Assembly (NCBI RefSeq): GCF_010672455.1
Contig: NZ_JAAHGO010000016.1
Span: 93,397 to 153,219 of the forward strand
DNA length: 59,823 nt
Source: Okeania sp. SIO2C9
GTDB lineage: Bacteria; Cyanobacteriota; Cyanobacteriia; Cyanobacteriales; Microcoleaceae
Reading direction: 5' to 3'
Below the pieces are notes generated by a model, which saw nothing but the letters and a program-made list of their open reading frames with translations, made no database searches and was not told the origin of the DNA. This document shows, one piece after another, positions 8,323-17,322 of the stretch. The number at the start of each line of letters is the position of its first letter. Position 1 is the stretch's first letter. Position numbers and translations under genes: made by a program.

Positions 8323-8500
8323 TCATTTCAGTTATCAGTTATCAGTTATCAGTACCGACCACTAAAGCTGGAGGCTTGAAATACTGAACTGAATATTCTC
8401 TTGGTCGATTGGATATGGCGAGGGGACCTCGCCATCCCTCGACCGCTTTTTCATCCCCTTAAAAGGGGAGACTTTGGACTTCATTTTTTGGTAATATAAA
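8323..8500 (+). repeat. Family RK element, copy 1
   Basis: Starts with CATTTCAG plus GTTATCA heptamers, then GGCTTGAAATACTGAACT, TCTCTTGGTCGATTGGATAT and CATCCCCTTAAAAGGGGA. Related copies at 14782-14996 and (reverse) 56228-56424; partial ones at 43117 and 45343. The copy here follows the 3' end of the NACHT gene and the one at 14782 precedes the sigma-like gene. Confidence 0.7.
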
Positions 8501-8516
8501 AATTGGAAAAAGAGTA

Positions 8517-11500
8517 TTATTTTTGCTGATTATTGTATCGCCATGCCAAACGTTTCTGGAGTAATCTATGAATAAATCGATAACCTCCTCCAACTCGCTG
8601 AAGTAACATTTTTTCCGTGGCATAGTTGAGGAAGCGGGCGTAATTCCAGGGGGCTTTTTTTGTGAGGAAAAAGATAATGCGGAGGATTAAGTGTTGAATA
8701 ACAGACATCCCAAGTATTATGAACGCAAAAAATGGCAAAAATTTTGACAGAAACAATAATATACCGCTAATTAATTCAAAGTTATTTGATTTTGAAAATA
8801 GAACCATAATTACTGAAATAGGAAGTATTATTATTGTCAGAAATATAGCATTTAGTAAACTTCGCCAAATTCCTTCATTGGGATATGTTTTATGGTTGAA
8901 TTCTTGAGTTTCTAGACCTCCAAAGATTATCAGTATTACAGGACTCATGATAACCAGTATAATTGTTGGGAAAACCAAGAAGAAAATTGGCATTAAATTG
9001 AAAAATACAAAGAATATAAACAATCCTAAATTCATCTCATCAGGACCATCCTCAAAAAAAGCTAATAAAAATAACAATGAAAATAAAGAGGATAATATTT
9101 GATATCCCAAAAATATTTTATTCTGAAACGCCTTTTTTATCCCCATAAATAATTCTTTTCTATGTATTGTAAATATCTGTTTGATCCTGATTGGTATTAA
9201 CAAAATTGTTCTGCAAGCTTCTTGGTACTGTTTCCAAGAAAATTTCATTACTTCTGTTGTAGCAGGATTTTCGTAAAAACCATTGTTTTTGTCATCAGTA
9301 TTAATAGATAATGCTGCAATTACGTTTATAAACGTAACGTGTGTATTTTTAAAGATAAACCAGCTAAAACAGCCATAAACTAGAGCTAAAATCACCTTAT
9401 AAATTCTTTTATCCCTCTTACTATCCAACCAAATAGGTTCCAACCTCTCAATCAAAAACTCAGTCAATGAATGCTTCTCCAACCCAGACGCCAACCATCC
9501 CAACCACTCCAACGTCCTCCCATCACTAGGCATCCCCTTCTCCCCATAAAACCGACTATCAACCCTACGCTCCAACATCCGACACACATAAGCATCCAAC
9601 AAAAAATCCAACCGCTCATCCCTTCTCAACTCACCCCACCTCCTCAAAGAAACCTCCGCTACAACCACCATACTCAAAAACAACGGCACCCTCACAAACT
9701 CCAACAACTCCACATCACCCCTCACCCACTCCCATAACTCACCCTTACCAAACCCCAACAAATAACCCTCCACCTGAGAATCACTCAAAGGCAACAAACA
9801 AACCGCCCCATTCAAACACAACCCACCCCCAACAGACTCATACTCCTCCAACCGACTACAAACCACCAAAAACCCAGGACGACACTCCCCCAACAAAAAC
9901 CTATTTATCGCCTCCACACACAAACCCTGTCGAGACGACTCCAACTCATCCAAACCATCCAACATCGGTAACAACTGCTTACCCTCCACCAACCTTTTAC
10001 CAATATCCCGACTCACCCCATACTTCCAGCGCAACTCCTCCACCAACCATTCCTCAATAGACTGCTTCTCATCCCTCCAAGAAGACAAATTCAAAAACAC
10101 AGGTATCCCCAATTCCCCATCCATCTGAGCACGAATCACCAACTCCTGACCCAACTCCAACAACGTCGTTGTCTTCCCAGACCCAGGAGCACCCAATATT
10201 AACAACCGACCTCCAACCACAGAGTCATCAAACACATCAATAATATCCGCATCACCAGATAATTTCAGAGTCGGGCGATCGCCTATTTTCACACTCACAT
10301 CCCAAATACGTTTTACCTGTTGAGGTTGAAACTGTTTCGGAACATTAATTAACACTTCCATTTGATTATGCAAAGACTGACTCAAACGTGCCACTACTTC
10401 ATATTTAACCGCCTCCAATAAATTCTTCCGGTTACGCAACTGTTGACGAGTCAGTAAATTCTCCAAATTACAGTCAGCACCACCAACTCTACCCCCACTT
10501 CTACCCCGTAGTTGACTCCAAGTAGGAGGTGTAACTTTGCCATGATGAACTATTATTGGTAATTGAGTAATTCCTGGTAATTTTTGTTCAATTTCTGGAT
10601 GTAATTCTTGTAATTTTTGTCTAGCTTGTTCCATGGAAGTATAGACAGAATTATTATTAGTAAAAGAGGTGAGAAAGTATTTAAGAAATAGAGGAGCAAC
10701 CTGGTCTGGTGTAATTTCTCGCCAGATAATAATAGTAATGCCAATATCTGCTAATTGTTGAGCCAAACCCAAACCATCACAGGAATTAAAAATAGCCAAT
10801 TGTAAACCTTGTTGTTTAGCAGTAATCAGAGTATTTCTAATTTCTTGGAAGTCTAAATATTCTTGAGAATTTAGATGAATAATACCAGAGTGTTGTTGAT
10901 GAGTTTGACTGTGACCGGAAAAGATGATTATATCCCAAGGTTCATCCCATAGTTGTGCAAAATCTTGTCGTTTAAGTTCTTGATTTGATTGAGGTAAAAA
11001 TTTAGGTATAGCTCCTCTTCTTCTAAGTTTTTGAATTAAGTCTTTGTCTTGGGAAATGTTGATACCTGTATTGTCTCCGAGGATGCCTAATATTTTGACT
11101 TGCCTGGGTATTTCAGAGATAATATTTGGGGTATTTTTTCCTTCGGAAAAGCTGAGTATAGTTTCGATTATCGAATTTTCTGGTAGGGTTATTTTTCCCC
11201 AAGGTAGTTTATGTAATATTTCTGCTGTGTGGGTGTCTGAAATATTTTGAGTGTTGATAATGAGGATGATTTTTTCAGTATTGGGTAAGAGATTTTTAAT
11301 AGGGGAAAACCAAATGTTAATTTCTTGGCAGAGTCTTTGATAATAATGGAAACATTCGGAGCTAGAAATATTGGTAATTTGGTTTTTTTTAAATCCTGCT
11401 CTGGGGGTGGGGGTGAGAGAAATATATTGTTTTTGCCAGTTTTTATATAGGTTGGAAATTTTGGGTGCTGCTATTAAGGTTATAGGAATTTTTGGGGTGT

Positions 11501-11576
11501 TATTTGATTGGATAGTTAGATGAAAGCCTTCTTGAAAGTTGCCAGAGTTGAAGTAGATTGTGATTTGATTTTCCAT
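8517..11576 (-). CDS. CHAT-NACHT-transmembrane protein (NLR-like)
   Basis: 1019 residues, three parts. (1) Caspase-like CHAT peptidase domain, about 155-345: candidate catalytic His222 in IIIFSGHSQ and Cys266 in AIFNSCDGLGLA. (2) NACHT STAND NTPase, about 455-700: Walker A LGAPGSGKTT (461-470), Walker B LLPMLDGLDEL (535-545), then VCSR sensor. (3) About 715-985 contains several hydrophobic helices, then a conserved-looking tail YATEKMLLQRVGGGYRFIHRLL. NACHT proteins are oligomerising signal switches and several bacterial ones defend against phage; CHAT domains are proteases. I infer an NLR-like sensor-executioner at the membrane. Last gene of a minus-strand run after the sigma-like and DUF1822 genes. 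The NACHT-coding stretch 9430-10270 is strikingly G/T-rich on the coding strand, unlike its flanks. Confidence 0.9.
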   Translation of the reverse strand: MENQITIYFNSGNFQEGFHLTIQSNNTPKIPITLIAAPKISNLYKNWQKQYISLTPTPRAGFKKNQITNISSSECFHYYQRLCQEINIWFSPIKNLLPNTEKIILIINTQNISDTHTAEILHKLPWGKITLPENSIIETILSFSEGKNTPNIISEIPRQVKILGILGDNTGINISQDKDLIQKLRRRGAIPKFLPQSNQELKRQDFAQLWDEPWDIIIFSGHSQTHQQHSGIIHLNSQEYLDFQEIRNTLITAKQQGLQLAIFNSCDGLGLAQQLADIGITIIIWREITPDQVAPLFLKYFLTSFTNNNSVYTSMEQARQKLQELHPEIEQKLPGITQLPIIVHHGKVTPPTWSQLRGRSGGRVGGADCNLENLLTRQQLRNRKNLLEAVKYEVVARLSQSLHNQMEVLINVPKQFQPQQVKRIWDVSVKIGDRPTLKLSGDADIIDVFDDSVVGGRLLILGAPGSGKTTTLLELGQELVIRAQMDGELGIPVFLNLSSWRDEKQSIEEWLVEELRWKYGVSRDIGKRLVEGKQLLPMLDGLDELESSRQGLCVEAINRFLLGECRPGFLVVCSRLEEYESVGGGLCLNGAVCLLPLSDSQVEGYLLGFGKGELWEWVRGDVELLEFVRVPLFLSMVVVAEVSLRRWGELRRDERLDFLLDAYVCRMLERRVDSRFYGEKGMPSDGRTLEWLGWLASGLEKHSLTEFLIERLEPIWLDSKRDKRIYKVILALVYGCFSWFIFKNTHVTFINVIAALSINTDDKNNGFYENPATTEVMKFSWKQYQEACRTILLIPIRIKQIFTIHRKELFMGIKKAFQNKIFLGYQILSSLFSLLFLLAFFEDGPDEMNLGLFIFFVFFNLMPIFFLVFPTIILVIMSPVILIIFGGLETQEFNHKTYPNEGIWRSLLNAIFLTIIILPISVIMVLFSKSNNFELISGILLFLSKFLPFFAFIILGMSVIQHLILRIIFFLTKKAPWNYARFLNYATEKMLLQRVGGGYRFIHRLLQKRLAWRYNNQQK

Positions 11577-12553
11577 GATTTTTTTAAGAAATGAACTGCT
11601 TTGATATTGAAAGAAATTAGTAGGTTGGGTTGCGCTACCGCTTAACCCAACAAAACTTCTTGATTATTGTTAGGTTTATCCTCCGGATAAGCTCCGCTAA
11701 CCTGCCTCAACCTCAGCTACAAAGTCTGCTCCAAAACAAATGGATTTAATATTATTTGGTTTGAAAAAGGCAGAAGGCAGAAGGCAGGAGGCAGGAGGCA
11801 GAAGGGAAAATTGCTTACAAATTGCTTCCTCCTTCCTGAAGCTAAACTAGAAAATTTTCAACTATTTCTGCATCATCTAAAATGACTTTTACAGAAAAAC
11901 ATTTACCAGAAATTTCACTAAATTCTAACTGAATTAATTGGTCTGCTTCCCTAGTATCAATGTTGGGTTTATCCTCCGGATAAGCTCCGCTAACCTGCTT
12001 CAACCTCAGCTACAAAGTCTGCTCTAAAACAAGTGGATTTAATATTATTTGGTATCAATAGTAGAAGTAGATTATGATTTAGTTTTCCATGTTTTTTTTG
12101 GGAAATGAACTGCTTTGATATTGAAAGAAACTAGTAGGTTGGATTAAGGGGTAGCGCCACCCAAAAAAACTTCTTGATTATTGTTGGGTTTATCCTCTGG
12201 ATAAGCTCCGCTAACCTGCCTCAACCTCAGCTACAAAGTCTGCTCTAAAACAAGTGGATTTGATATTATTTGGTATCAATAGTAGAGGTAGATTGTGATT
12301 TGATTTTCCATGTTTTTTTTGGGAAATGAACTGCTTTGATATTGAAAGAAACTAGTAGGTTGGATTAAGGGGTAGCGCCACCCAAAAAAACTTCTTGATT
12401 ATTGTTGGGTTTATCCTCTGGATAAGCTCCGCTAACCTGCCTCAACCTCAGCTACAAAGTCTGCTCTAAAACAAGTGGATTTGATATTATTTGGTATCAA
12501 TGTTGGGTTTCCTGCGTCAACCCAACCTACAAATTGCTTCCTCCTTCCTGAAG
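11571..12553. repeat. Mosaic tandem duplications of the NACHT gene 5' region
   Basis: Module 1 (TTTTCCATG, through GAAATGAACTGCTTTGATAT, to TTCTTGATTATT) contains the native NACHT start at 11571-11671 and recurs at 12085-12184 and 12305-12405. Module 2 (GGGTTTATCC to TTATTTGGT, about 95 bp) occurs at about 11672, 11963, 12184 and 12405. The last two composite units are a 221-bp tandem repeat. A GCAGAAG heptamer run lies at 11768-11802. Each module 1 repeats the first codons and ATG of the NACHT gene, so start and leader sequences are triplicated. Confidence 0.8.
11847..11954 (-). pseudogene. Duplicated 3' fragment of the DUF1822 gene
   Basis: About 35 codons ending in TAG match the last codons of the gene at 12554: ADQLIQLEFSEISGKCF and VKVILDDAEIVENFL, differing by several substitutions (Pro to Ser, Gly to Ala). 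Divergence indicates an old duplication whose upstream part was deleted and replaced by the module 2 repeat. Confidence 0.8.
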
Positions 12554-13477
12554 CTAAACTAGAAAATTTTCAACTATTTCCCCATCATCTAAAATGACTT
12601 TTACAGAAAAACATTTACCAGGAATTTCACTAAACTCTAACTGAATTAATTGGTCTGCCACCCTAGATTCTACTTCCTCAATATCTGATTCTAATTCAAT
12701 TTTTAATCTTAAACCAGGAGGCAAATATTCTTGTTCATCAATAGGATAAACTTGCACTAATACCCCTACTTCCGCATCTAATTCCGGCTGAATAGTAACA
12801 ACTAAAGCGACTTTTTGCCGATTTAAAAGTAAACCAAAATCTATAATTTTTGCTCTTTTAACCGTATCAACAGAACTACTTTTAGCAAAACCTAACTTTG
12901 GGGTTAAAACTGCTTCAGGAGATAACCAAATTGCCTCAAAAATTCCAGCAAACCAATTACCTAAATTAACCAAAGGATTCTGGGGTAAAACTTCCTGTTT
13001 ATTTTTCTCCAGAAACTTAAATAAATTATCCAGAGGTTGTAATTCTGCCAGAGATATTTTTTCCGGTAAATCATTCTTAACTGCTGGATAAAATCCTAAA
13101 ATTTCCACCTTATCTAAACTTTGCTGAAATTGCACCGCCACATAACCAATAAAATTTTCAGCTATATCTAAACTGGCATAAAAATCTGTTTCTCCAGGCA
13201 AAATAGGCATACAAAATAACTGCCGATTTTCTACTATCAAATCAGTAGCATTGAATAACCCACTCAGAAGCGGATTAAAACTATTAGTCTGTTCTAAATT
13301 AGTCTCAAATTCTAACCACTTCAGTAAATGAGAAACAGCAGAAACAGCCAAAATATTTAAGTAAACTTGTTTAGCTATTTCTGGATGAGATTGTTGGGCA
13401 GCTAACGCCGATGCTTTTTGATGTATTTTAATATCCAAAGGTACAATAACCGGACGTAATTGAGTGTAATTATTCAT
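12554..13477 (-). CDS. DUF1822 family protein
   Basis: 307 residues from ATG at 13477 (MNNYTQLRPVIVPLDIKIHQKASALAAQQ region). A longer frame opens at 13555 but crosses an AATTTAG heptamer run, so I prefer 13477. Family hallmarks: N-terminal PLDIKIHQKASALAAQ, short helical stretch, EFETNLEQTNSFNPLLSGLFN, then beta-rich half with FYASLDIAENFIGYVAVQF and GVLVQVYPIDEQEYLPPGLRLKI. DUF1822 is a cyanobacterial family of unknown function. From memory it is often next to sigma-like and CHAT genes, as here. It sits between the sigma-like gene and the CHAT-NACHT gene, all on the minus strand, so it may be an adaptor or regulator of that module. No catalytic residues evident. Confidence 0.8.
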   Translation of the reverse strand: MNNYTQLRPVIVPLDIKIHQKASALAAQQSHPEIAKQVYLNILAVSAVSHLLKWLEFETNLEQTNSFNPLLSGLFNATDLIVENRQLFCMPILPGETDFYASLDIAENFIGYVAVQFQQSLDKVEILGFYPAVKNDLPEKISLAELQPLDNLFKFLEKNKQEVLPQNPLVNLGNWFAGIFEAIWLSPEAVLTPKLGFAKSSSVDTVKRAKIIDFGLLLNRQKVALVVTIQPELDAEVGVLVQVYPIDEQEYLPPGLRLKIELESDIEEVESRVADQLIQLEFSEIPGKCFSVKVILDDGEIVENFLV

Positions 13478-13486
13478 GTTCAAGAA

Positions 13487-13864
13487 TTTAGAATTTAGAA
13501 TGTATAATTTAGAATTAATAATTACCTCTTCTTTAAAATAAGAGGATTGGATCAAAGGATTTTTTTCTCCATGATTTTTCAGTAAATTTATCCTAAAAAA
13601 TGTTTACTAGACCTGTTGTCAAGAAAGGCAGAGAGCATAAGGCAGAAGGGAATATTGGTTCAAAGGGAACTTGTTTATACCATTTCTCCATAAAGTTGCA
13701 TTTAATATCAAGACGAGAATAGTCAGTGCAATAAGGTCTGAGCAACAATTATTAAGCGCAGTTTTAGAAAAAATTGGTATTAGCAATTCCTGGATTAAAT
13801 TGTTGGAAAACTATAGTAAATTTATCCTAAAAATGTTGACTATACCTGTTGCTAAAGTAAAAAA
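13487..13864. repeat. Spacer with direct repeat, no gene
   Basis: TAAATTTATCCTAAAAA plus TGTTKACTA-ACCTGTTG occurs at 13578-13618 and again at 13819-13856, about 240 bp apart. AATTTAG heptamers lie at 13487-13520 and TTGCCTG heptamers at 13904-13930, inside the 3' end of the sigma-like gene. No supported gene. Confidence 0.55.
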
Positions 13865-14767
13865 TTAAAACAAATTATCCATTTTCTCATGCTTCTCTTT
13901 TCTGTTGCCTGTTGCCTGTTGCCTGTTGCCTATTTCTGCAATAAATCTACTGTAATAATCCAAATTATTCTCAATATCCATAACAATTTCCCGTAACAAA
14001 GGCAAACATTTACGTTGCCAATGAGCCTTCAAAGTTTGATAATTAATTCCCTGTTCTTTAGCAAAACTTTGCCATGTTTTTTTCGGTTCCGCAGCAACTA
14101 AAGTTATCCGCTTACTACTTTTTTTAATAGTTAAACCTTTGCGACCTCTAACAATAACCCAATCTTCCTTAACTGTGATTTTTTCCGCGCGATCGCTCAA
14201 ATAAAAATATTGCACAATAGCTTGAGCATTACAGTTAGGATAATTTTGTGGATGACAACTACTTAACTTCCCCTCTGGATCTGTTTCGATATACAATTCC
14301 AAAATTAAACCCTTGTTTTGAGTAGTTTGACTTTCTTCCTGCTGCATCAAACTATCCAAAGAGTCTAAAGTCAGATAAGTAAAACCATCATCAGATAAAT
14401 TTTCAATCCATTCTCCCTCATCCTTATCTGGTTGCGTGACATTCAGACTCAGTTCCTGACCATGGCGACAGTATAAGTCAAGAATGTCATATTTGAGAAA
14501 CCCATTCACCCACCTAACATAATGCTCCCGCAACATCGAAGCAGAAACTTGGTCAATATCTGAGCGATCGAGAAACTGTGCCAAATTTTGTCTGACATCA
14601 AATAAAGTATTATTGAGCGCCTCCAAATAATTTGGGTGAGCATCTCTGCGAATACCAGGGAACCGAGGAGTTAGACTTAATAAACTGCCCACTGTTTGCT
14701 GATATTTCAGACTTCCGGTCGGATAGTTACAGATTTTTTGTAAGAGTTGTTTAAGTTGTTCGTCCAT
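13865..14767 (-). CDS. Sigma-70-like (ECF-like) transcription regulator
   Basis: 300 residues from ATG at 14767 (MDEQLKQLLQKICNYP); an in-frame ATG at 14782 borders an RK element and is less likely. N-terminal half resembles cyanobacterial sigma-like proteins: HPNYLEALNNTLFDVRQNL and YVRWVNGFLKYDILDLY. C-terminal half has the family-typical DPEGKLSSCHPQNYPNCNAQAIVQ segment and a helix-turn-helix at TWQSFAKEQGINYQTLKAHWQRKC. Expected to direct RNA polymerase or act as a degenerate sigma. It precedes the DUF1822 and CHAT-NACHT genes in the same direction and probably controls them. The last ~25 codons (GNRQQATGNR) are TTGCCTG heptamers read as protein, a repeat extension of the coding region. 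Confidence 0.7.
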   Translation of the reverse strand: MDEQLKQLLQKICNYPTGSLKYQQTVGSLLSLTPRFPGIRRDAHPNYLEALNNTLFDVRQNLAQFLDRSDIDQVSASMLREHYVRWVNGFLKYDILDLYCRHGQELSLNVTQPDKDEGEWIENLSDDGFTYLTLDSLDSLMQQEESQTTQNKGLILELYIETDPEGKLSSCHPQNYPNCNAQAIVQYFYLSDRAEKITVKEDWVIVRGRKGLTIKKSSKRITLVAAEPKKTWQSFAKEQGINYQTLKAHWQRKCLPLLREIVMDIENNLDYYSRFIAEIGNRQQATGNRKEKHEKMDNLF

Positions 14768-14781
14768 TACTCTAGACGCCA

Positions 14782-14996
14782 TTTCAGTTATCAGTTATCA
14801 GTTATCAGTTATCAGTACCTCTGCGCAGCATTCCGCAGGAAAGTCAGAGGCTTGAAATACTGAACTTTATTTTCTCTTGGTCGATTGGATATGGTTAGGA
14901 AACCCATCCATCCCACCCTTCGGGAAGCTGCGCTAACGACCCCTTTTTCATCCCCTTGAGGAGGCTTAAGACCTTATTTTTTGGTTAAAGATAAAA
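14782..14996 (+). repeat. Family RK element, copy 2
   Basis: GTTATCA heptamers (14787-14813), GGCTTGAAATACTGAACT, TTCTCTTGGTCGATTGGATA, CATCCCCTTGAGGAGG. An embedded GCGCAGCATTCCGCAGGAAA module lies at 14824-14843. It supplies the upstream region of the sigma-like gene. A TTTTGAC heptamer run follows at 15057-15090. Confidence 0.7.
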
Positions 14997-15138
14997 AAGC
15001 CTCTGAATATACAGTCGAAAGCTTGTCAAAAAATTATGCCAAAAATAACTTCTAACTTTTGACTTTTGACTTTTGACTTTTGACTTTTGACTTCATTAAC
15101 TAGCGTTCCTGAAATGTAATGGTAAGTAGCTGAAGGTA

Positions 15139-15261
15139 AAGCAATGTGCCCTGGCTTATGTACAAATTACAGGAGGTGTCCAATAGCTAAAACTTTACAT
15201 TATAAGCTTTTTATCCCCCCTGTTGCCTGTTGCCTGTTGCCTGTTGCCTGCGCACGGCGCT
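15139..15261 (+). repeat. Family RG element, copy 1
   Basis: Left AAAGCAATGTGCCCTGG, internal TACAAATTACAGGAGGTGTC and CAATAGCTAAAA, TTGCCTG heptamers at 15225-15250, right end CGCACGGCGCTATA. Other copies at 24480, 28147 (reverse) and 48474. The following 15322-15430 holds four GGGGAGGGCGAATACCATT units, each about 35 bp. Confidence 0.7.
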
Positions 15262-15509
15262 ATAAAATTGAAAAACTTATGTTTTGCGTTGATACTTAAT
15301 CTACAGGACTTACCCAGAGACTCTACTTATGGGGAGGGCGAATACCATTCGCCCCTACAGATGGGGAGGGCGAATACCATTCGCCCCTACAGATGGGGAG
15401 GGTGAATGCCATTTGCCCCTACAGATGGGGTCTAATTTGATATTTTACGTAAGTCCAGATCTAAAAATTATTACCATTCAACAACGCCAATTATCCAAAT
15501 TGTCCAAAA

Positions 15510-17042
15510 ATGAACTTAATCAGCAAACTATTTTCCAAAATTAACATCCCTAAAAATATCCGCTTTCGACCCAAAAACCTCCTCTGGGTTTCCCTAATAA
15601 TATTTGGACTAACCCTCACTCAAATCTACACCTATCTACCAACCGCCACTGCTCAACAACCCTCCTCCTTTTCCCCCAGAGAATTTCGAGGAGTATGGGT
15701 AGCATCCGTTGCCAATATTGACTGGCCATCCCAACGAGGTCTATCTGTTGCGCAACAAAAATCAGAATTACTCAACATCCTCAACCGGATGCAAGAACTT
15801 AACCTCAATGCTTTAGTCTTGCAAGTTCGACCCAATGGAGACGCTTTGTATGATTCTCCCATCGAACCCTGGAGTGGTTGGTTATCAGGCAAACAGGGAA
15901 CCCCACCACAACCATATTACGACCCACTAGAATTTGCGATCGCCGAAAGTCATAAACGCAATATCGAACTCCATGCTTGGTTTAACCCATACCGCGCTCA
16001 ACTTAGTCCCAATGATGGTTCCTTTGCTGGAAATCACATGGCGGTCAAATATCCCCAATATGCTTATAGATACGGCAACAACATTTGGATGGACCCAGGG
16101 GCGAAAGTTATTCAAGACCAAACTTTCAACACTATTATGGATGTAGTCCGTCGTTATGACGTTGATGCCATTCACTTTGACGACTATTTCTACCCCTACC
16201 CTAAACGGGGACAAGAGTTCCCCGACTACCAAACCTATAACGCATACAAAGCATCTGGCGGTACCCTCTCTTTATCTAACTGGCGACGACAGAATGTGAA
16301 TAATATGGTGCAACGTCTTTACCAAGGTATTCACGCTGAGAAACCTTATGTAAAATTTGGCATTAGTCCATTTGGCATTTATCGCCCAGGGAACCCTCCT
16401 GGTATTGTCGGGTTAGATCAATATGAAAGTTTATATGCTGACGTAAAATTATGGATGGAGCAGGGTTGGGTAGATTATTTAGCACCGCAACTTTATTGGC
16501 GAATCGACCCCCCTCAACAAAGTTATCCAGTTTTGTTAAATTGGTGGTTACAACAAAACCCACAACGTCGTCATATTTATGCGGGAAACTATTTAAGTCA
16601 GTTGCAAGGTGCGGGTTGGTCAGTATCTGAGTTTGAGAGACAAGTTGCTATTTCTCGTCAGAGAGCAAGTCAACTTTCTTTAGGAAATATCTTTTTTAGT
16701 ATGAAGATGTTTCGAGATAATTTTGCAGGTGTGAATAATGTGTTCAAAAGTTCAGTTTATCCGACTCCAGCATTACCTCCAGCGATGCCGTGGTTAGATA
16801 ACCAACCTCCCGCACCACCTACAGGAATACAAGTTAATTCTGATGTTATTAGTTGGAGTGCTGATAATACTGGAGATGTTCGCTCTTGGGCGTTGTATCA
16901 GCAAAATGGTAATCAATGGTCACTTGTACAAGTATTAAATTCTGCTACTAATGCGGTGAGAGTTACCCCAGGAACTTATGCTTTACGAGCAGTCGATCGC
17001 TTGGCAAATGAAAGTGTAGAAGAAGTGGTAACGGTGCAGTAA
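15510..17042 (+). CDS. Secreted glycoside hydrolase-like protein (GHL10/DUF187)
   Basis: 510 residues. N-terminal signal/anchor: basic start (KLFSKINIPKNIRFRPKN), hydrophobic LLWVSLIIFGLTLTQIYTYL, then TATAQQ as probable cleavage region. The catalytic-like TIM-barrel of the GHL10 family (PF02638) follows: EFRGVWVASVANIDWPS, LNALVLQVRPNGDALYDS, IELHAWFNPYRAQ, DAIHFDDYFYPYP, FGISPFGIYRPGNPPG, DYLAPQLYWRID, IYAGNYLSQ. A C-terminal ~75-residue beta domain looks fibronectin-like. Predicted to act on cell-wall or sheath polysaccharide in the periplasm or outside. The start ATG follows an A-rich stretch without a clear Shine-Dalgarno. Confidence 0.9.
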   Translation: MNLISKLFSKINIPKNIRFRPKNLLWVSLIIFGLTLTQIYTYLPTATAQQPSSFSPREFRGVWVASVANIDWPSQRGLSVAQQKSELLNILNRMQELNLNALVLQVRPNGDALYDSPIEPWSGWLSGKQGTPPQPYYDPLEFAIAESHKRNIELHAWFNPYRAQLSPNDGSFAGNHMAVKYPQYAYRYGNNIWMDPGAKVIQDQTFNTIMDVVRRYDVDAIHFDDYFYPYPKRGQEFPDYQTYNAYKASGGTLSLSNWRRQNVNNMVQRLYQGIHAEKPYVKFGISPFGIYRPGNPPGIVGLDQYESLYADVKLWMEQGWVDYLAPQLYWRIDPPQQSYPVLLNWWLQQNPQRRHIYAGNYLSQLQGAGWSVSEFERQVAISRQRASQLSLGNIFFSMKMFRDNFAGVNNVFKSSVYPTPALPPAMPWLDNQPPAPPTGIQVNSDVISWSADNTGDVRSWALYQQNGNQWSLVQVLNSATNAVRVTPGTYALRAVDRLANESVEEVVTVQ

Positions 17043-17322
17043 TTCAGAATTTAGAATTTAGAATTCAGAATTTAGAAGTTGTTTTTGTAACCAGGACTTT
17101 GAGCAACCTTACAAATAGAACCTAAATTTTCCTACAGCGCTTTTCAAAATTAGTAGACCGAAAGTAGAGACGTTCTATGCAACGTCCCTACTATTTGTAA
17201 CCAATATTGATCGAATCTTTGTTATATCAATTAATCATAAAAAACTTTCTTCCCTCCTGACTCCTGAGTCCTGACTCCTCCGTTGTTTATTTATAACTAT
17301 TCAACCGAACATAACATTAAAT
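17043..17322. repeat. Spacer with heptamers and family RC end
   Basis: AATTTAG heptamers follow the stop (17043-17070), CTGACTC heptamers lie near 17258-17280, and the RC-type end TATAACTATTCAACCGAACAT sits at 17291-17311, right before the next gene. No gene. Confidence 0.6.

Noticed and set aside
13671-13868. 65-codon plus-strand frame
   Set aside because: Falls in a direct-repeat spacer and has no recognisable family or ribosome binding site.
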